Shown here: piece by piece, positions 23,859-34,186 of the stretch
How positions within the stretch are numbered: the first letter of the stretch is position 1
How the letters are laid out: each line of letters begins with the position of its first letter
NCBI GenBank assembly: GCA_029945375.1
Contig: CM057058.1
Span: 992,001 to 1,056,000 of the forward strand
DNA from: Agaricus subrufescens
Taxonomy: Eukaryota > Basidiomycota > Agaricomycetes > Agaricales > Agaricaceae
Length of the DNA: 64,000 nt
Reading direction: 5' to 3'
Translations under genes and position numbers: made by a program
Notes under the pieces: generated by a model
Told to the model about the DNA's origin: nothing
Database searches by the model: none
The model's input: only the letters and a program-made list of their open reading frames with translations

Positions 23859-24797
23859 TCAATCGGTGAGCGCGAGGAGTAATTTGGCCTTCTTATCGGC
23901 GATTATCCACTTGTTAGTCTTTTCGCTCCAACCAATAAAGTGGGGGGCATTGTCGTTGCCGGATTTGACGTAGCGGACTTGTTCTCCTTTGTATCGGTCT
24001 TCGGTTCCGTAGTTTTTTAACAATGCGGAGAGTATGACGGTCCAGTATGCAGGGCGATGTTCGATTTCTCCACCGTGAGCAAAGGTGTAGTTGAAGGGGA
24101 TGGCGAATTCGGTAGGGTTGGCGAATGGGGGAATGTGTCGGAGGTAGGTTTTCAATTTGATCATTTCATCGAGAATGTCGGGGTCGGCGATGTTGGCGAC
24201 TTTAACTTGTTTGGTAGGTGTGGGGGGAATGTTTTCTTTATCAGAATCTTTGTCCATTCGGTTGCGCATGACGGTGGTGTAGTTGGGGACGGGGAGGGGT
24301 TCTTCGGGCTCCTGTTCAGGTTCTGGGGAGGCGGGTCTGGTGGGGGCGAACTTTTGATAGGTGTCGATCATTCGTTTGGCGGCATTTCGTGTTTCTTCAT
24401 TTCCTACGTCCGGGAGAGCACGGAGGTGGTCAATAATGGCGCAGCACATTTTGTGGGATCGATATTCGATGTTCATGGGGATGATGTGGGCGAGGCTCTT
24501 CATGACGGCTCCGAATTCAGTGTGGAAGTCGTCATCATGTCCGATGACGGTACGGATCGGTTGTACGGCGGTGAGGCAAGTGGTGTGTATGTTGGTGGCG
24601 GTCTCGTGCAAGGTTTTTCCTAGGTTGCGGGTGTATCCCAGGGCGTGGAGGAGTCTGAGGAGGTGAGTGCGGCGTTCGTTGATGTTGTAGACGGAGGAGA
24701 GGTAGTCTTCGTGGGGTCGTTGATCAAAGAGGGGGTGGATGTGAGGGGGAATGGAGGGTTGGGCAGTGGAAACAGAGGGTTGGGCGGAGGGATTCAT
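23859..24797 (-). CDS. X2 accessory protein of gypsy element 1, unknown function
   Basis: An uninterrupted frame of 312 codons between pol and the 3' LTR, preceded by its own ATG (MNPSAQPSVSTAQPS). The N-terminal half looks helical. A central acidic/proline-rich linker holds MDKDSDKENIPPTP, a KEN-box-like motif. The C-terminal block has PAYWTVILSALLKNYG and GNDNAPHFIGWSEKTNKWII. A counterpart exists in element 2 at the same position (307 codons). I estimate only about 35-40% identity overall but good conservation of the KEN motif and the C-terminus. I know of no named family that matches. It lacks membrane segments, so it is unlikely to be an envelope protein. The frame is open while gag-pol in the same copy has several frameshifts. 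Confidence 0.8.
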   Translation of the reverse strand: MNPSAQPSVSTAQPSIPPHIHPLFDQRPHEDYLSSVYNINERRTHLLRLLHALGYTRNLGKTLHETATNIHTTCLTAVQPIRTVIGHDDDFHTEFGAVMKSLAHIIPMNIEYRSHKMCCAIIDHLRALPDVGNEETRNAAKRMIDTYQKFAPTRPASPEPEQEPEEPLPVPNYTTVMRNRMDKDSDKENIPPTPTKQVKVANIADPDILDEMIKLKTYLRHIPPFANPTEFAIPFNYTFAHGGEIEHRPAYWTVILSALLKNYGTEDRYKGEQVRYVKSGNDNAPHFIGWSEKTNKWIIADKKAKLLLALTD

Positions 24798-24917
24798 AAC
24801 TAGAGCTTCGAGGAGAGGGATGTACTTTGAGAGAGAAATGTTGGGCAGATTGGATGAAAAAGAGCGACAAACGGATTGGGTTTTATACTACTTTCCTCCT
24901 CCCGATTAGGCGACTGT

Positions 24918-25337
24918 TTACTGTTGCTGATTATCTCCTTGCGCCACTTCTTGCGGTACCCATCCATCCTCCCACGTTCCTCCGTTAGCGGCCCATCCGA
25001 GGGCGTTAGGGTTTATCTCCTTGGTAAGATCTACCAAATCGTTTTCCATCGCTTCCAATTTAGCTCTGATCTTCTTTATCAGCATTCTCTCCGTCCTCAT
25101 GACCTTGGTCATATGGTCTCTTTCCTCGGTGGTTGGGGCATTTACTCCGGTGGGTCGGTCGAGGACGAGGGGGAAGTAGGTGTGTGCGTAGCGGTTGTCG
25201 ACGTCGGTTACCGCTGCGAGGATCTCTAGCAGCTCGCGCTTGGCGGAACTGCGGAACGAATCGATGATGAGGCTGTGGTAGGCCTCGCGGTTGGTGGAGT
25301 TGGTGGAGGCGTCGGCGGTGTTTTGTTGAGTGCTCAT
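24918..25337 (-). CDS. X1 accessory protein of gypsy element 1, unknown function
   Basis: An open frame of 139 codons (MSTQQNTADASTNSTNREAY...) placed 60 bases after the pol stop and 120 bases before X2. It is charged and helical, with a possible coiled coil around MLIKKIRAKLEAMENDLVDL and a conserved tail (EINPNALGWAANGG). The element 2 version (134 codons) is about 70-75% identical after the variable N-terminus. The order pol-X1-X2-PPT is the same in both copies. No enzyme motif was seen. It might help capsid assembly, nuclear entry or RNA packaging, but that is speculation. Confidence 0.8.
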   Translation of the reverse strand: MSTQQNTADASTNSTNREAYHSLIIDSFRSSAKRELLEILAAVTDVDNRYAHTYFPLVLDRPTGVNAPTTEERDHMTKVMRTERMLIKKIRAKLEAMENDLVDLTKEINPNALGWAANGGTWEDGWVPQEVAQGDNQQQ

Positions 25338-25397
25338 GATGTCTTCTTCGAACCAATAGACGAATGCTATACCGTTGGCAGAGAACTGATATTCCTT

Positions 25398-28300
25398 TTA
25401 TAGGTTGTTGTCGGCTCGGTACTTGTCCAGGATGTCCTTGGCGTTCTCAAGATCTGCTGTGGATTGCCATGTGTCCTCGGAGTTGTCGTATCCTTTCCAG
25501 TGTACCAGGTATTGTATGCCTCGGCCTTTCTTTCGGTGTCCTCGGATTTCCTCAACTTCGTATTCTTCTTCGTTGTTAATAATGTCCGGTGGCGGCGGTG
25601 GGGCAGTTTTCTGACATTCGAATTCAGGTGGGAAGAATTTGGTGAGGAGTGAAGAATGGAAGACGTCGTGGATTGCCCATGTTTCAGGTAATTTTAGACG
25701 GAACGAGGTGTTTCCAACTGGTTCTAGAATTTCGAAGGGGCCGTATCTTTTGTTGTCCATTTTTCCGGAAGGGCGGTTTGATCGTATGTTACTTGCTTCT
25801 AGGAAGACGAGATCTCCTTTGGATAGGGAAGGTTTCTGCCGTTTCAGGTTTCCTCTTTCAGACATGGTTTGGTTGTAGTCTTCCAGAGCGTTTCGGGCTT
25901 CTTCTCGGGTTCTCGCTAGTTCCGAGGCGAATTCGCTGGCGAGAGGGTTTGCCGAGTTAACGGTGAGGTTTCCTTTCCAAGGGTGAGTTCCATATGTCAA
26001 GAAGAACGGGGTTTGTTTGGTGGCAGCGTGGGTTTTGTCGTTGTACTGGAATTCGGCGGTGGGAAGCCATTTTGCCCAGTCGTTTTGTTTGTAGTTGACG
26101 AAGTTGCGTAGGTATGATTCCACTTCTTGGTTAATTCTTTCCGTTTGTCCATCGGTTTGCGGGTGGTATGCGGTGGATAGGTTTCTTTCGATACCTAGCG
26201 CAGTGCAGAGTTCTTTCATGAATTTTGATGCGAACTGGGGTCCTCGGTCGCTAATAATGCGCTTGGGAATTCCATGGATGCGCCAGACTTCTTTCTTGTA
26301 GATTTCGGCTAGCTGTTTTGACGTGAGAGAGGTTTCGGTGGGGATAAGGTGAATCATTTTGGAGAATCGATCAACTATGACTAGTATGGCGTCGTGTTCC
26401 TCGGATTTAGGCAGGGGTCCGATCATGTCAATGGAGATTTCTTGCCAGGGGAATTCGGGGATCGGTAGTGGATTGAGTGCGATGTGACCTGGTTGACGAA
26501 TGATCTTGTTCTTTTGGCATTCCGTGCATCCTTTCACGAATCGTCTGACGTCGGTCTTGATGGTGGGCCACCAGAAGGTTCGTTTTAGAAGTTCGAGCAT
26601 GCGGTAGGTTCCGGGGTGTCCGATGTCGGGTGGATTATGGTGGTCGAGTAGAATAGTTTCTCGAAGTTTCGGTTCGTCTGGGACGTAGATTTTTCCATTT
26701 CGATAGGTGATTCCATTTTCTTCCCAGAATAGTTCAGGTCGTTTGCTTTTCTCCTGAGTTACGCGGTATTCGGGTTTCGGGGAGTTTCGAATTGCGTTTA
26801 AGATGTGGGAGTCCGTGGAGATACTGAAGTTTCGGTTCTGGAGGAGGGTTATTTCTAGCGACGTGGGTAATTCGGATAAGGTTCTGATTATCATGCGGTC
26901 TTTGAACATCTCGATTTTGGGGGTATCTTCTTCGGTTTCATGTCTGAAGAGTCTTGAGAGGATGTCGGCTTTGACGTTGGTTTTTCCGGGGATATGTCGG
27001 AGTAAGTAGTCATATTCTTGTAGCATGAGATACCATCGGGCTTGTCGGGCGTTGAGTTTCTGGGGTTCTCGGAAGTATTTTAGGTTTTCGTGATCGGTCC
27101 AGATTTCGAATTGATGTTTGGCGTCTAGTAGATAGTGTCTCCAGTTCTTGATTGCTTTGACTATGGCAAGGAGTTCTTTGTCGTAGATTTCGTAGTTCTT
27201 TTCTGCGTCGGTGAGGGCTTTGGACATGAAGGCGACTGGGTGCCATTTTCCTTCTTGTTCCTGGGATAGACTGCTCCGATTCCTACGTTGGATGCGTCGG
27301 TTTCGAGTCTGAATTTTCCTTCGTTGTCTGGCAGGGCTAGGACGGGTTCGTTGGTGATGGCGGTTTTGATGGCTTCAAAAGCGTTTTGTTCCTCGGAGGT
27401 CCATTTCCAGGGTTTTGGGGTCTTACCTCCCTTCAAGGCATTGAGCGGTGCAGCGAGAGTGCTAAAGTCTTGAATAAAGCGTCGGTAGAAGTTTGCAAAA
27501 CCGATAAACCGTTCGACGTCCTTTACGCAGGTTGGTGTTTTCCAGTTCCGGACCGATTCGACTTTTTCCGTTTCCATGCTTGCTTGACCATCTCCTATAA
27601 CCGTTCCGAGCATCGAGATCTTGGTTGCATTAAACTCGCATTTGGTTCGTTTGAAGCATAGGTTGTTTTCGTCCGCTATTTTTAGGAATCGCAATGTCCG
27701 TTCTTCTAGTTCGGGAAGTGAGTCGGCAGGAATGGCGAAATCGTCTATGTAGTTGACCAGGGAACCGTCTTGGATCATTTCGCGGAATATGGTGGTCATC
27801 CACCGAGAGAAGGTTGCAGGAGAGTTGCACATTCCGAAAAACATTACCGTGGGTTCGAATAGTCCTCTGTTGGTTAAGATTGCGCCTTTCCATTCGTCTC
27901 CTTCTTTAATCCTCACGTTGTTGTATCCCCAGATGATGTCGAGCTTGTTGAAGTATTTGGCGTGTTTAAGCTTTCCGATGACTTCGCTAATGAGTGGTAG
28001 GGGGGTCTTGTCCTTGATAGTAACTTCGTTGAGCTTCCGATAGTCTTGACATAATCGTAGAGATCCGTCTTTTTTAGGTACAAAGAAACACGGGGCGGCG
28101 TAAGGGCTTTTGGATGGTCGGATTCGGTTAGAGGCCAGATTTTCATCCAGGAATTTGTTGAGCTCGATTTCCTCCTTCGGAGTCATTTCGTAGACCTTTG
28201 CGTCGATTTCATTTGGGGCGTCCGGGAGTAGGTTGACCTCGTGGTCCCATTGGGTTCGTTTTCGGTAGTTTGTCGAAGTTCTTTTTGTTGAAGAGGTGGG

Positions 28301-29145
28301 TATAAGGTCTCATGTATTCAGGTAGGTCGAGGGGATTGGTCGGATCGGGTTCCTTTTCTTCTTCGAAGTCTTCCCATTTGGTTTGAAGTCGTCGTAGGTG
28401 TTCCGGTAGTGAGAAGTTGGTGTGCTTGATTGAGCATTCGGGTGGGCATCTTGAGAAGGTTACAGTTCCTCGGTTCCAGTCGATTTCCGGGTTGTGTTTG
28501 GTTAACCAGTCATGTCCAATGAAGATGTCCGCCGAGTCCAGTTCGGCTACGACTGCGTCGATAGTTTCTTGGTGTCCTTCTATGTTTAGATCCAGATTGA
28601 CGAATTTGGTGATGGGTTCTTTTCCGCTTGGGGTACCGTCGGCGTTGGTGCTTGGATGGGATGATCGAGTTTATGGGTGGGGATTTTCTGTTTATAGACG
28701 GTTCGTTTGTCGATACAGGTGTGGGTGCATCCCGAGTCGAGCATGGTTTTGGCTTGGAACGTTTCTCCATTAGGTTTGGTGATTTCCGGTTTGAGTATTA
28801 ACTCCTGCACTCCTAGTCGTTTCTGAGGGCAAACATATCGATTTTTCATACGACTAGATACATTGGTTCGTGAGTTCGTGCCTACTCCGAACCTTTGGGA
28901 AAATCCTGTTGAGTTTCTTCGGCAGTTCCTTCCTCTCCGGTGGTAATGGCACGAATCTTGGCTTGCTTCTTGGGGCTTCGGCAGACCTTGGCAATATGGC
29001 CTGGTTTGCCACAATTATAGCATTCGATGTTGGATTTGAATCCTTGGCTTCGGCATTCTTTCTTTATGTGGCCGAATTTGCCGCATTTGAGGCATTTGGG
29101 TTTGCCGTTGGCATCCCATTCCAGCTTCCTGGCTCCTATTTCCAT
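25398..29145 (-). pseudogene. pol: pol of gypsy element 1 (zinc knuckle, PR, RT, RNase H, integrase, chromodomain), frameshifted
   Basis: On the minus strand: 29145-28882 has two CCHC knuckles (CLKCGKFGHIKKEC and CYNCGKPGHIAKVC). About 28860-28590 holds an aspartic protease core (MLDSGCTHTCID). About 28186-27230 is the reverse transcriptase with NYIDDFAIPAD at the catalytic site. RNase H follows with the FRLETDASNVGIGAV stretch. The frame 27227-25398 (609 codons) contains the end of RNase H, the integrase HHCC region (CTECQKNK), IDMIGPLPKS, HPQTDGQTERINQEVESYLR and a C-terminal chromodomain (QYLVHWKGYDNSEDTWQ). Compared with element 2, single-base losses near 28665 and 27265 break the frame, so this copy cannot make a continuous Pol. 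The chromodomain places it in the chromovirus branch, whose integrases target histone marks. Confidence 0.9.
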
Positions 29146-30010
29146 GGGTTGTCCGCTCCCTCCGTAAGTGACTCCGGTAGCGGTGCGGTGGTCGTTTCGT
29201 CGTCTTTCTGTGTCTTCCCATCCTTTCCCGACGGATCCGATGGCGGCGATCCATCCTTTGAGGGAGGTGGGAATGGCGTTTGGGGGTATCCCAAAATGGT
29301 GTGGATTACATCCGATCTGGTGTGTTGTTTCAGGAGGTAGAGCGCGTGATCTTCGCTAGATTTGGATTGATGGACGAGGGCAGTGAATTTGACAAGGAAG
29401 TTGTTGGTGTGAAGGTTTCCTTGTTTGAAAGATTCGATTTTATCTTTAGCAATCTGTTGTTCATTTCCGGGGGAAAAGGCGTCCACGATTTCTTCGGCAA
29501 AGGCTTTCCAGTCTGCGGTATCATCTCCTTTGATGATCTTGTCCTCCCACTGCTTGGCGAACCATCCTGGGATTTCTCCTCTCAGGCGGTTGGTGACAAG
29601 GAGTATCTTTGAATCTGCGTCTTCGTATTTGCTAAATTTGAGGAAAATTTCCATTCCTCTCCACCAGTCGTTAAACTTGTTCCTATCTCCATGGAAAAAT
29701 CCTGGTTCCATGACATCCTTGTGGTCGATTGCGTTGGTAGACTTGGTTTCGGTGTTGTTGGTCGCCATTTCTTTCAGTTCTAGTTCTTCGAGTTCTTTCG
29801 CTAGTCGGTTTAGATCTTCGTCGAGTGGTGTGTTCTTCGGTACTTGTCTGGGTCTGGTTCTTCTGGTTCCTGTTCGTCGTTTTCTGATGGGGATTCTGTT
29901 TCCTGGTCTTCCTCGTGTCTGAGGGCTTCAAATCTGTTTCCGTTTCTGTGTCCTTCGAAGAAAAGTGTTTCAAAATCGATTCCGAATAGTTCTGTGTCGT
30001 CTGTGCTCAT
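29136..30010 (-). pseudogene. gag: gag of gypsy element 1, one-base frameshift
   Basis: ATG at 30010 (MSTDDTELFGIDFETLFFEG...). One base is missing near 29835 relative to element 2 (after PEEPDPD), so the frame stops early. It resumes in another frame from 29768 (MATNNTETKSTNAIDHKDVM) to 29136. The capsid-like part has FFHGDRNKFNDWWRGMEIFL and IPGWFAKQWEDKIIKGD, typical of fungal Ty3/gypsy Gag. The 3' end has a Pro/Ser-rich linker and a TAG that overlaps the ATG of the zinc-knuckle frame. Confidence 0.88.
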
Positions 30011-30075
30011 ATACTGAGCTTGTCGCGGTTTCCTGCCTCAATGACTAGAGGTCTTTCTGCAAGGTGAGCTTTACG

Positions 30076-30087
30076 ACGCTTTACCAA
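30076..30087 (-). promoter_or_regulatory. Primer-binding site of element 1, self-priming type
   Basis: On the element strand TTGGTAAAGCGT begins one base after the 5' LTR. It is the exact complement of ACGCTTTACCAA inside the LTR rather than of an obvious tRNA end. See the finding on self-priming. Confidence 0.8.
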
Positions 30088-30088
30088 A

Positions 30089-30400
30089 TGTTACGACCTT
30101 ATAGCGATTAGCTCAGGTTGCAACTTAAGGCAAAGACTTGAGAGCGATAAGGGAATATAGCGAGTTGGTAAAGCGTAAGGAATACAGAGTATAACTACGC
30201 TACTTATAGAAGAGTCGACTACCTAATAAAGAAAGAGAAGTCGGGCTGAGTAAGTATGCCCGAGGTGTCTGACTAACGGTGAGAACATGGCTGAGTAAAC
30301 ATGGGAACATATACGCAGATACGGTAATGGTAGCATAAGGTTGTGGAGCGGTAACATGTGGCCTGGGTCAGGGGACCGATAATAGAAATAGATCGTAACA
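30089..30400 (-). repeat. 5' LTR of gypsy element 1
   Basis: 312 bp, about 97% identical to the 3' LTR. On the element strand it holds TATAAGTAG followed about 30 bases later by the ACGCTTTACCAA predicted RNA start. It adjoins TCTAT at 30401-30405. Confidence 0.95.
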
Positions 30401-30405
30401 TCTAT

Positions 30406-32945
30406 GTTCTTGTCTGCCATGTCCATTTCGCTGCAAACTATGTTCGGATTTGGTAGCATGTATTCGCTCATGTGGTTCCTGGCGATCGAGTCGTAGGTGT
30501 GGTAAATGGGGCTTTTCATATATTAACTTACGTTCGGACTCTTGTACGATCATCATCACGGTCGCCACTGCTGTATCCACGACCCCAACGTTCAACCTCA
30601 CGGAAGTCCAAGATTCGCCAGAATTCCGTCGATTAGCATCATCCTCCTGTCAATTGAGAACGAGAGTCCGAATGGCGGCACGCACCTAGCGATTGTTTCC
30701 AATTCTCTACAACAGGCTTTACCAATACCTCAGCCTTTACTTTCGCTAGCACTCTTTGGTCAAGACGTCGAAAAGGTCATTCCCCCTTTGTATCATAAAC
30801 GTTTTGCTAAGCTACGTCCCAGTAGTCCAATGGCGGAGGTGGTCATTCGAATTCATGCTTGCCTGTGTCCGGAAATCGTGCACAAGCCGCCCTTCCAAGG
30901 GGAAGGAATTCGGAGAACAGGCGGAAGCAGGGACATCGTCAAAGCTCCGCAGAGAGGACATCAAAGTCATCCTGCTTATGGTGAATTGGCTAGGCCAAGT
31001 TGGTAGACTAGAGGGACCGGGATCACTGTCTACGGCGGCAAATGAGATTGTGGACATTCGACTGAACTACAAGCGTCTGAGGAAAACATCGAATGATCGT
31101 CATCCAAATCTCTACATCGAGCCTTCAGAACGCGTTCCGCCGTCGATCGCCAACCACTACATTGCCCACAGTAAGCGAACTGTTATTATGAGGACCAAAC
31201 CTGCCAGTGGATTCACCATAGTTGTATTCGTTGATAGGTACGGACGCGAAGCTCGCTGCACCATCTGATGCCTCTTATGAATGACGGTGCGCGCCTGGTC
31301 ACGGTCAGATTTCATTCCTAGCTTGCGTCGTTGCTTCTCAGCTTCAAGTTGCAATTGTTCTGAGGTTCTGGCCATGTCTCTCAGAATTTCTTCGACGGGG
31401 GGAGAGTGACTTGACCGATCACCAATGAGCCATTTGGACAACTTGATAAACCCAAATTTATCTGGATTTTGGGCATTTTGAGACGGCTGAAGGTTTGTCC
31501 TTTCATTAACCGGTTCAAAGTTGGTCTGAACTTGATAACAAGCGACAGCAGCGCCATGTGGTTGAGAAGAATGATTATACTGGGGAACGGCGAGGTGGTA
31601 GGGAGCGCGATGAGTAGATGAGGCAATTGGTATGTGAGTGTTTGGTAGACGATGTTGAGCCAAGAGGGGATTGGTAGCAGATGTCGGTGAGGGAGAGGGC
31701 CACTAACAACATCCTGCAGCTCGGATGTTGTTTCAAGGATGGATTCCAAGGAGGTACGGATGCTCCAGGCGCTGCCGACTACATTAAGATACTAATACAC
31801 CTCCTATTATTCTCGCTCTTCATCGTAAATTTCCCTAATCTCAGTACGAGCCTTACACAACCCTACTCTTGCAAGACATTCAAGTTGGCCTACTCAGTTT
31901 CGCGACACGCGAGACCACGTTCTCTAATCAAAACCTGACTTTGCAAATGTTGAACAAGGCTTCGTAGGCGCCATACTGTGGTGCCCGATGAACGAGGTAT
32001 GTATTTCTGCTCGTGCGCTTTTGCTCTTCCATCTTTTCACTTATCAATGAACTTCTTAGCAAAGACACTGGAACGTGGAATAATCTGGAATTCCATTATC
32101 CAGGCATTGCTCGCCAAACGTTCCGACCAAGGAAGTCCACGAAAGACATCAAATTGCGATAAATCAAAGGAGCAATTCCAAAATTCTAGAAATTCCAAAT
32201 TTCCCCACTTCTTTAAATTTCTGGATTTCCGGTATCCTACTTGGGTGTTGATACCTTCGCCTCGGAGCAGGAGATCGGTGGATGCCCCATTCTGCGGGAG
32301 ATCAATGAGGAAGATGGGTGGAGAGATAAAGAGGATAGAAATACACCTAGAAAACAAACAAGATCAAGCGAAAGTAACGAAGGATATGGAGAAGGAGAAC
32401 ATTGCTGAGGCAAGATCGCAGTTCGGTGGGCAATCATAGTCCCTACCATCGCCGCCGCCGCTACGATAGTCATCGTAGCGGCCTCCGCGCCCTTTGTCTT
32501 TATAACGAGTGTCATGACTATCATATGGTCTGGGATCATAGGATGCTCGACTAGAGCAAATATCGAACTGCCTCGTTCATGACAAGGTATGCGTCTGTAA
32601 GATTAGGATTGTATGGGATGGTGAGTGCTAGTGCTCTTGGCTGCTCCGAGATCACCTTTGTCCTCAACCCACAATATAGCAAATTTTGTTCCGGAAATCC
32701 TCAGCTCTGTCCATGTACGATCCATGATCTATACCATAGTGTTATCTTGGGATGCCAGTCATGGCCGATTATGGATCTCAAAATTTGGCGCAGGCTTCTA
32801 TAATCCCTGAATCTTGGAATTACAAAATATATTGTTGCGTTAGCGACACTATTCCCTCTGCTTAACCTACATGAAACATTCGGATTTCTGAGATCAATAA
32901 GAAGACACAGCCATACCTTCCAAGCCCTCTACAGTTAATAGCAAA
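30406..32945 (-). other. Unresolved region with possible minus-strand exons
   Basis: Several minus-strand pieces look like coding sequence but could not be joined with certainty. They are a Gly/Arg/Tyr/Asp-rich segment at about 32420-32535 (YKDKGRGGRYDDYRSGGG), a Gln/Pro-rich and then helical segment at 31157-31700 (VEEILRDMARTSEQLQLEAE), and short exons at about 30610-30660 and 30420-30530 with GTGAGG/GTAAGT donors. Together they could be one RGG-type RNA-binding-like gene. A competing plus-strand frame at 30756-31268 also exists. The AT-rich part 31760-32420 and 32540-32940 shows nothing clear. Confidence 0.3.
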
Positions 32946-33617
32946 TCATTCGAAAACGCCCTCGTCTTCGTCATCGGCATTGTAACTATCTTCAAGATCT
33001 TTGAATTTGGCTTTGCGGTTCTGTATGTCGACTTTCTTTTTCAATATGCGTTGTCGTGACTGCCATCTGCTGAGAGTGGATGCTTCGCCATTCTCAGGGC
33101 TATTGGCATTGTATTGTGCCTTTCTAACGCGTCCTAATAGCGAGGTTAGCGGTCCTGTCCTCCATGAACTCCTAGCAAACTGACTTTTATGCTTAGCACC
33201 TATATTCAATGTGTGGAGCGTGTCGAGCCATCGCTTCTCAAATACTTCTGACCTATTACTCTGAGTGTCCGAAACGTCGGCTGTGTACCCTGCTTCCTGC
33301 TCAGACAGGCCGCACGCTTCTTGGCTAGGCATTTCAGTGTGTGCTAAACAATAGGTAGGTGATCAAATTCTTCTAAGGATACGCACAGGACTCACGTATA
33401 TGTCTCGCGTGCATGATTTGAGATGTGTTCATCCTGTAGACGACGCTTGTTGTAGGGAAATGAGACGAAATTCAATGTGGTGCTGTTTGGCTCCAGCGTT
33501 GAAGCCACCGGGTATCTCGCGCTTCGCTCAACAAAGCAAGTAAGAGATGTCGGGTTTTCTAGGCTGTTCATCCAGCCACTCATTTGGGTTGGGTTAGGCA
33601 CCTCGTCTCTCACGTTG
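32946..33617 (-). CDS. 3' part of a hypothetical gene
   Basis: Two minus-strand exons joined by an intron (donor GTGAGTCCTG near 33395, acceptor TTGTTTAG near 33345). The first reads RDEVPNPTQMSGWMNSLENP...HARETY. The second reads HTEMPSQEACGLSEQEAGYT and ends in an acidic tail (LEDSYNADDEDEGVFE). A basic helical stretch (SRQRILKKKVDIQNRKAKFK) is visible. The 5' part is not found; it may be a continuation of the gene at 34187-36087 after an unrecognised gap, or a separate gene. No function known. Confidence 0.4.
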
Positions 33618-34186
33618 GAATAAGAACCTTGTCTCTAGAACCTAAAACATAGTACAAGGGATGATCGCTCCTAACTGGCGACTTACGCGTCACTCTCTAT
33701 ACTGATACCACACAAAATAAGTTCACCGTGTAGTCAGAAAAAGGTATACAACGATTTTTTGGTTATATACTGTATTTATTGTGGTTTTATACGCATGGTC
33801 AAATTCTGTATTAAGTCAAAATGCACCCAGCGAAATACTATCATAAGCTCCTTGCATATTTTTTGGAATCATAATGGCTTTATCACACAATGAACTTGGC
33901 ATTTTGACTAGGACTTTTTTCGAAGCTATTTTTGACCATATGTAAGTTCGCCAAGTCACGGGAAGCGGTACAAATAGTTTCACAAAAATACCACGAACTT
34001 ATTCTAACAAAATCCCAGAATAAACTCGAAATTTGATGTCGGAGTTTATTCTGAGTTTTAATTAAAAAATACTCCGAAATAAACTAATAAAAACCCTTAG
34101 GGTTTATGGTAATCCGCACGCAGTGAATCAATATGTACCTACATATATGTTAAACTCCCAGACGTGGTTGAGATTGGTACACTTAC
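33618..34186. other. AT-rich non-coding stretch
   Basis: AT-rich sequence with runs such as TTTAATTAAAAAAT. Near 34040-34085 an inverted pair (TCGGAGT ... ACTCCGA) is separated by about 31 bases, with repeated variants of AATAAACT. It starts immediately after the last identifiable exon of the KDZ-associated gene and may be a small insertion or a degraded transposon end. No coding potential seen. Confidence 0.35.

Larger units (their letters stand above)
23509..30400 (-). mobile_element. Ty3/gypsy chromovirus, element 1
   Basis: LTRs 30089-30400 (5') and 23509-23823 (3'), both starting TGTTACGA and ending CGTAACA on the element strand, flanked by the 5-bp duplication TCTAT (23504-23508 and 30401-30405). 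Order on the minus strand: PBS, gag with a frameshift, zinc knuckles, protease, reverse transcriptase, RNase H, integrase, chromodomain, X1, X2, polypurine tract. The two LTRs differ at only about nine places, several of them single-base indels, so it inserted fairly recently. It lies inside the right arm of the long inverted repeat and is therefore younger than that arm. Confidence 0.95.

Noticed and set aside
24057..24623. Plus-strand Gly/Val-rich open frame of 188 codons
   Set aside because: It is the antisense of X2 of gypsy element 1; its composition follows from X2 codon use.
30756..31268. Plus-strand 170-codon frame as a gene
   Set aside because: Coding-like in its second half but without start context, splice partners or known motif, and it competes with minus-strand exons; left unresolved.
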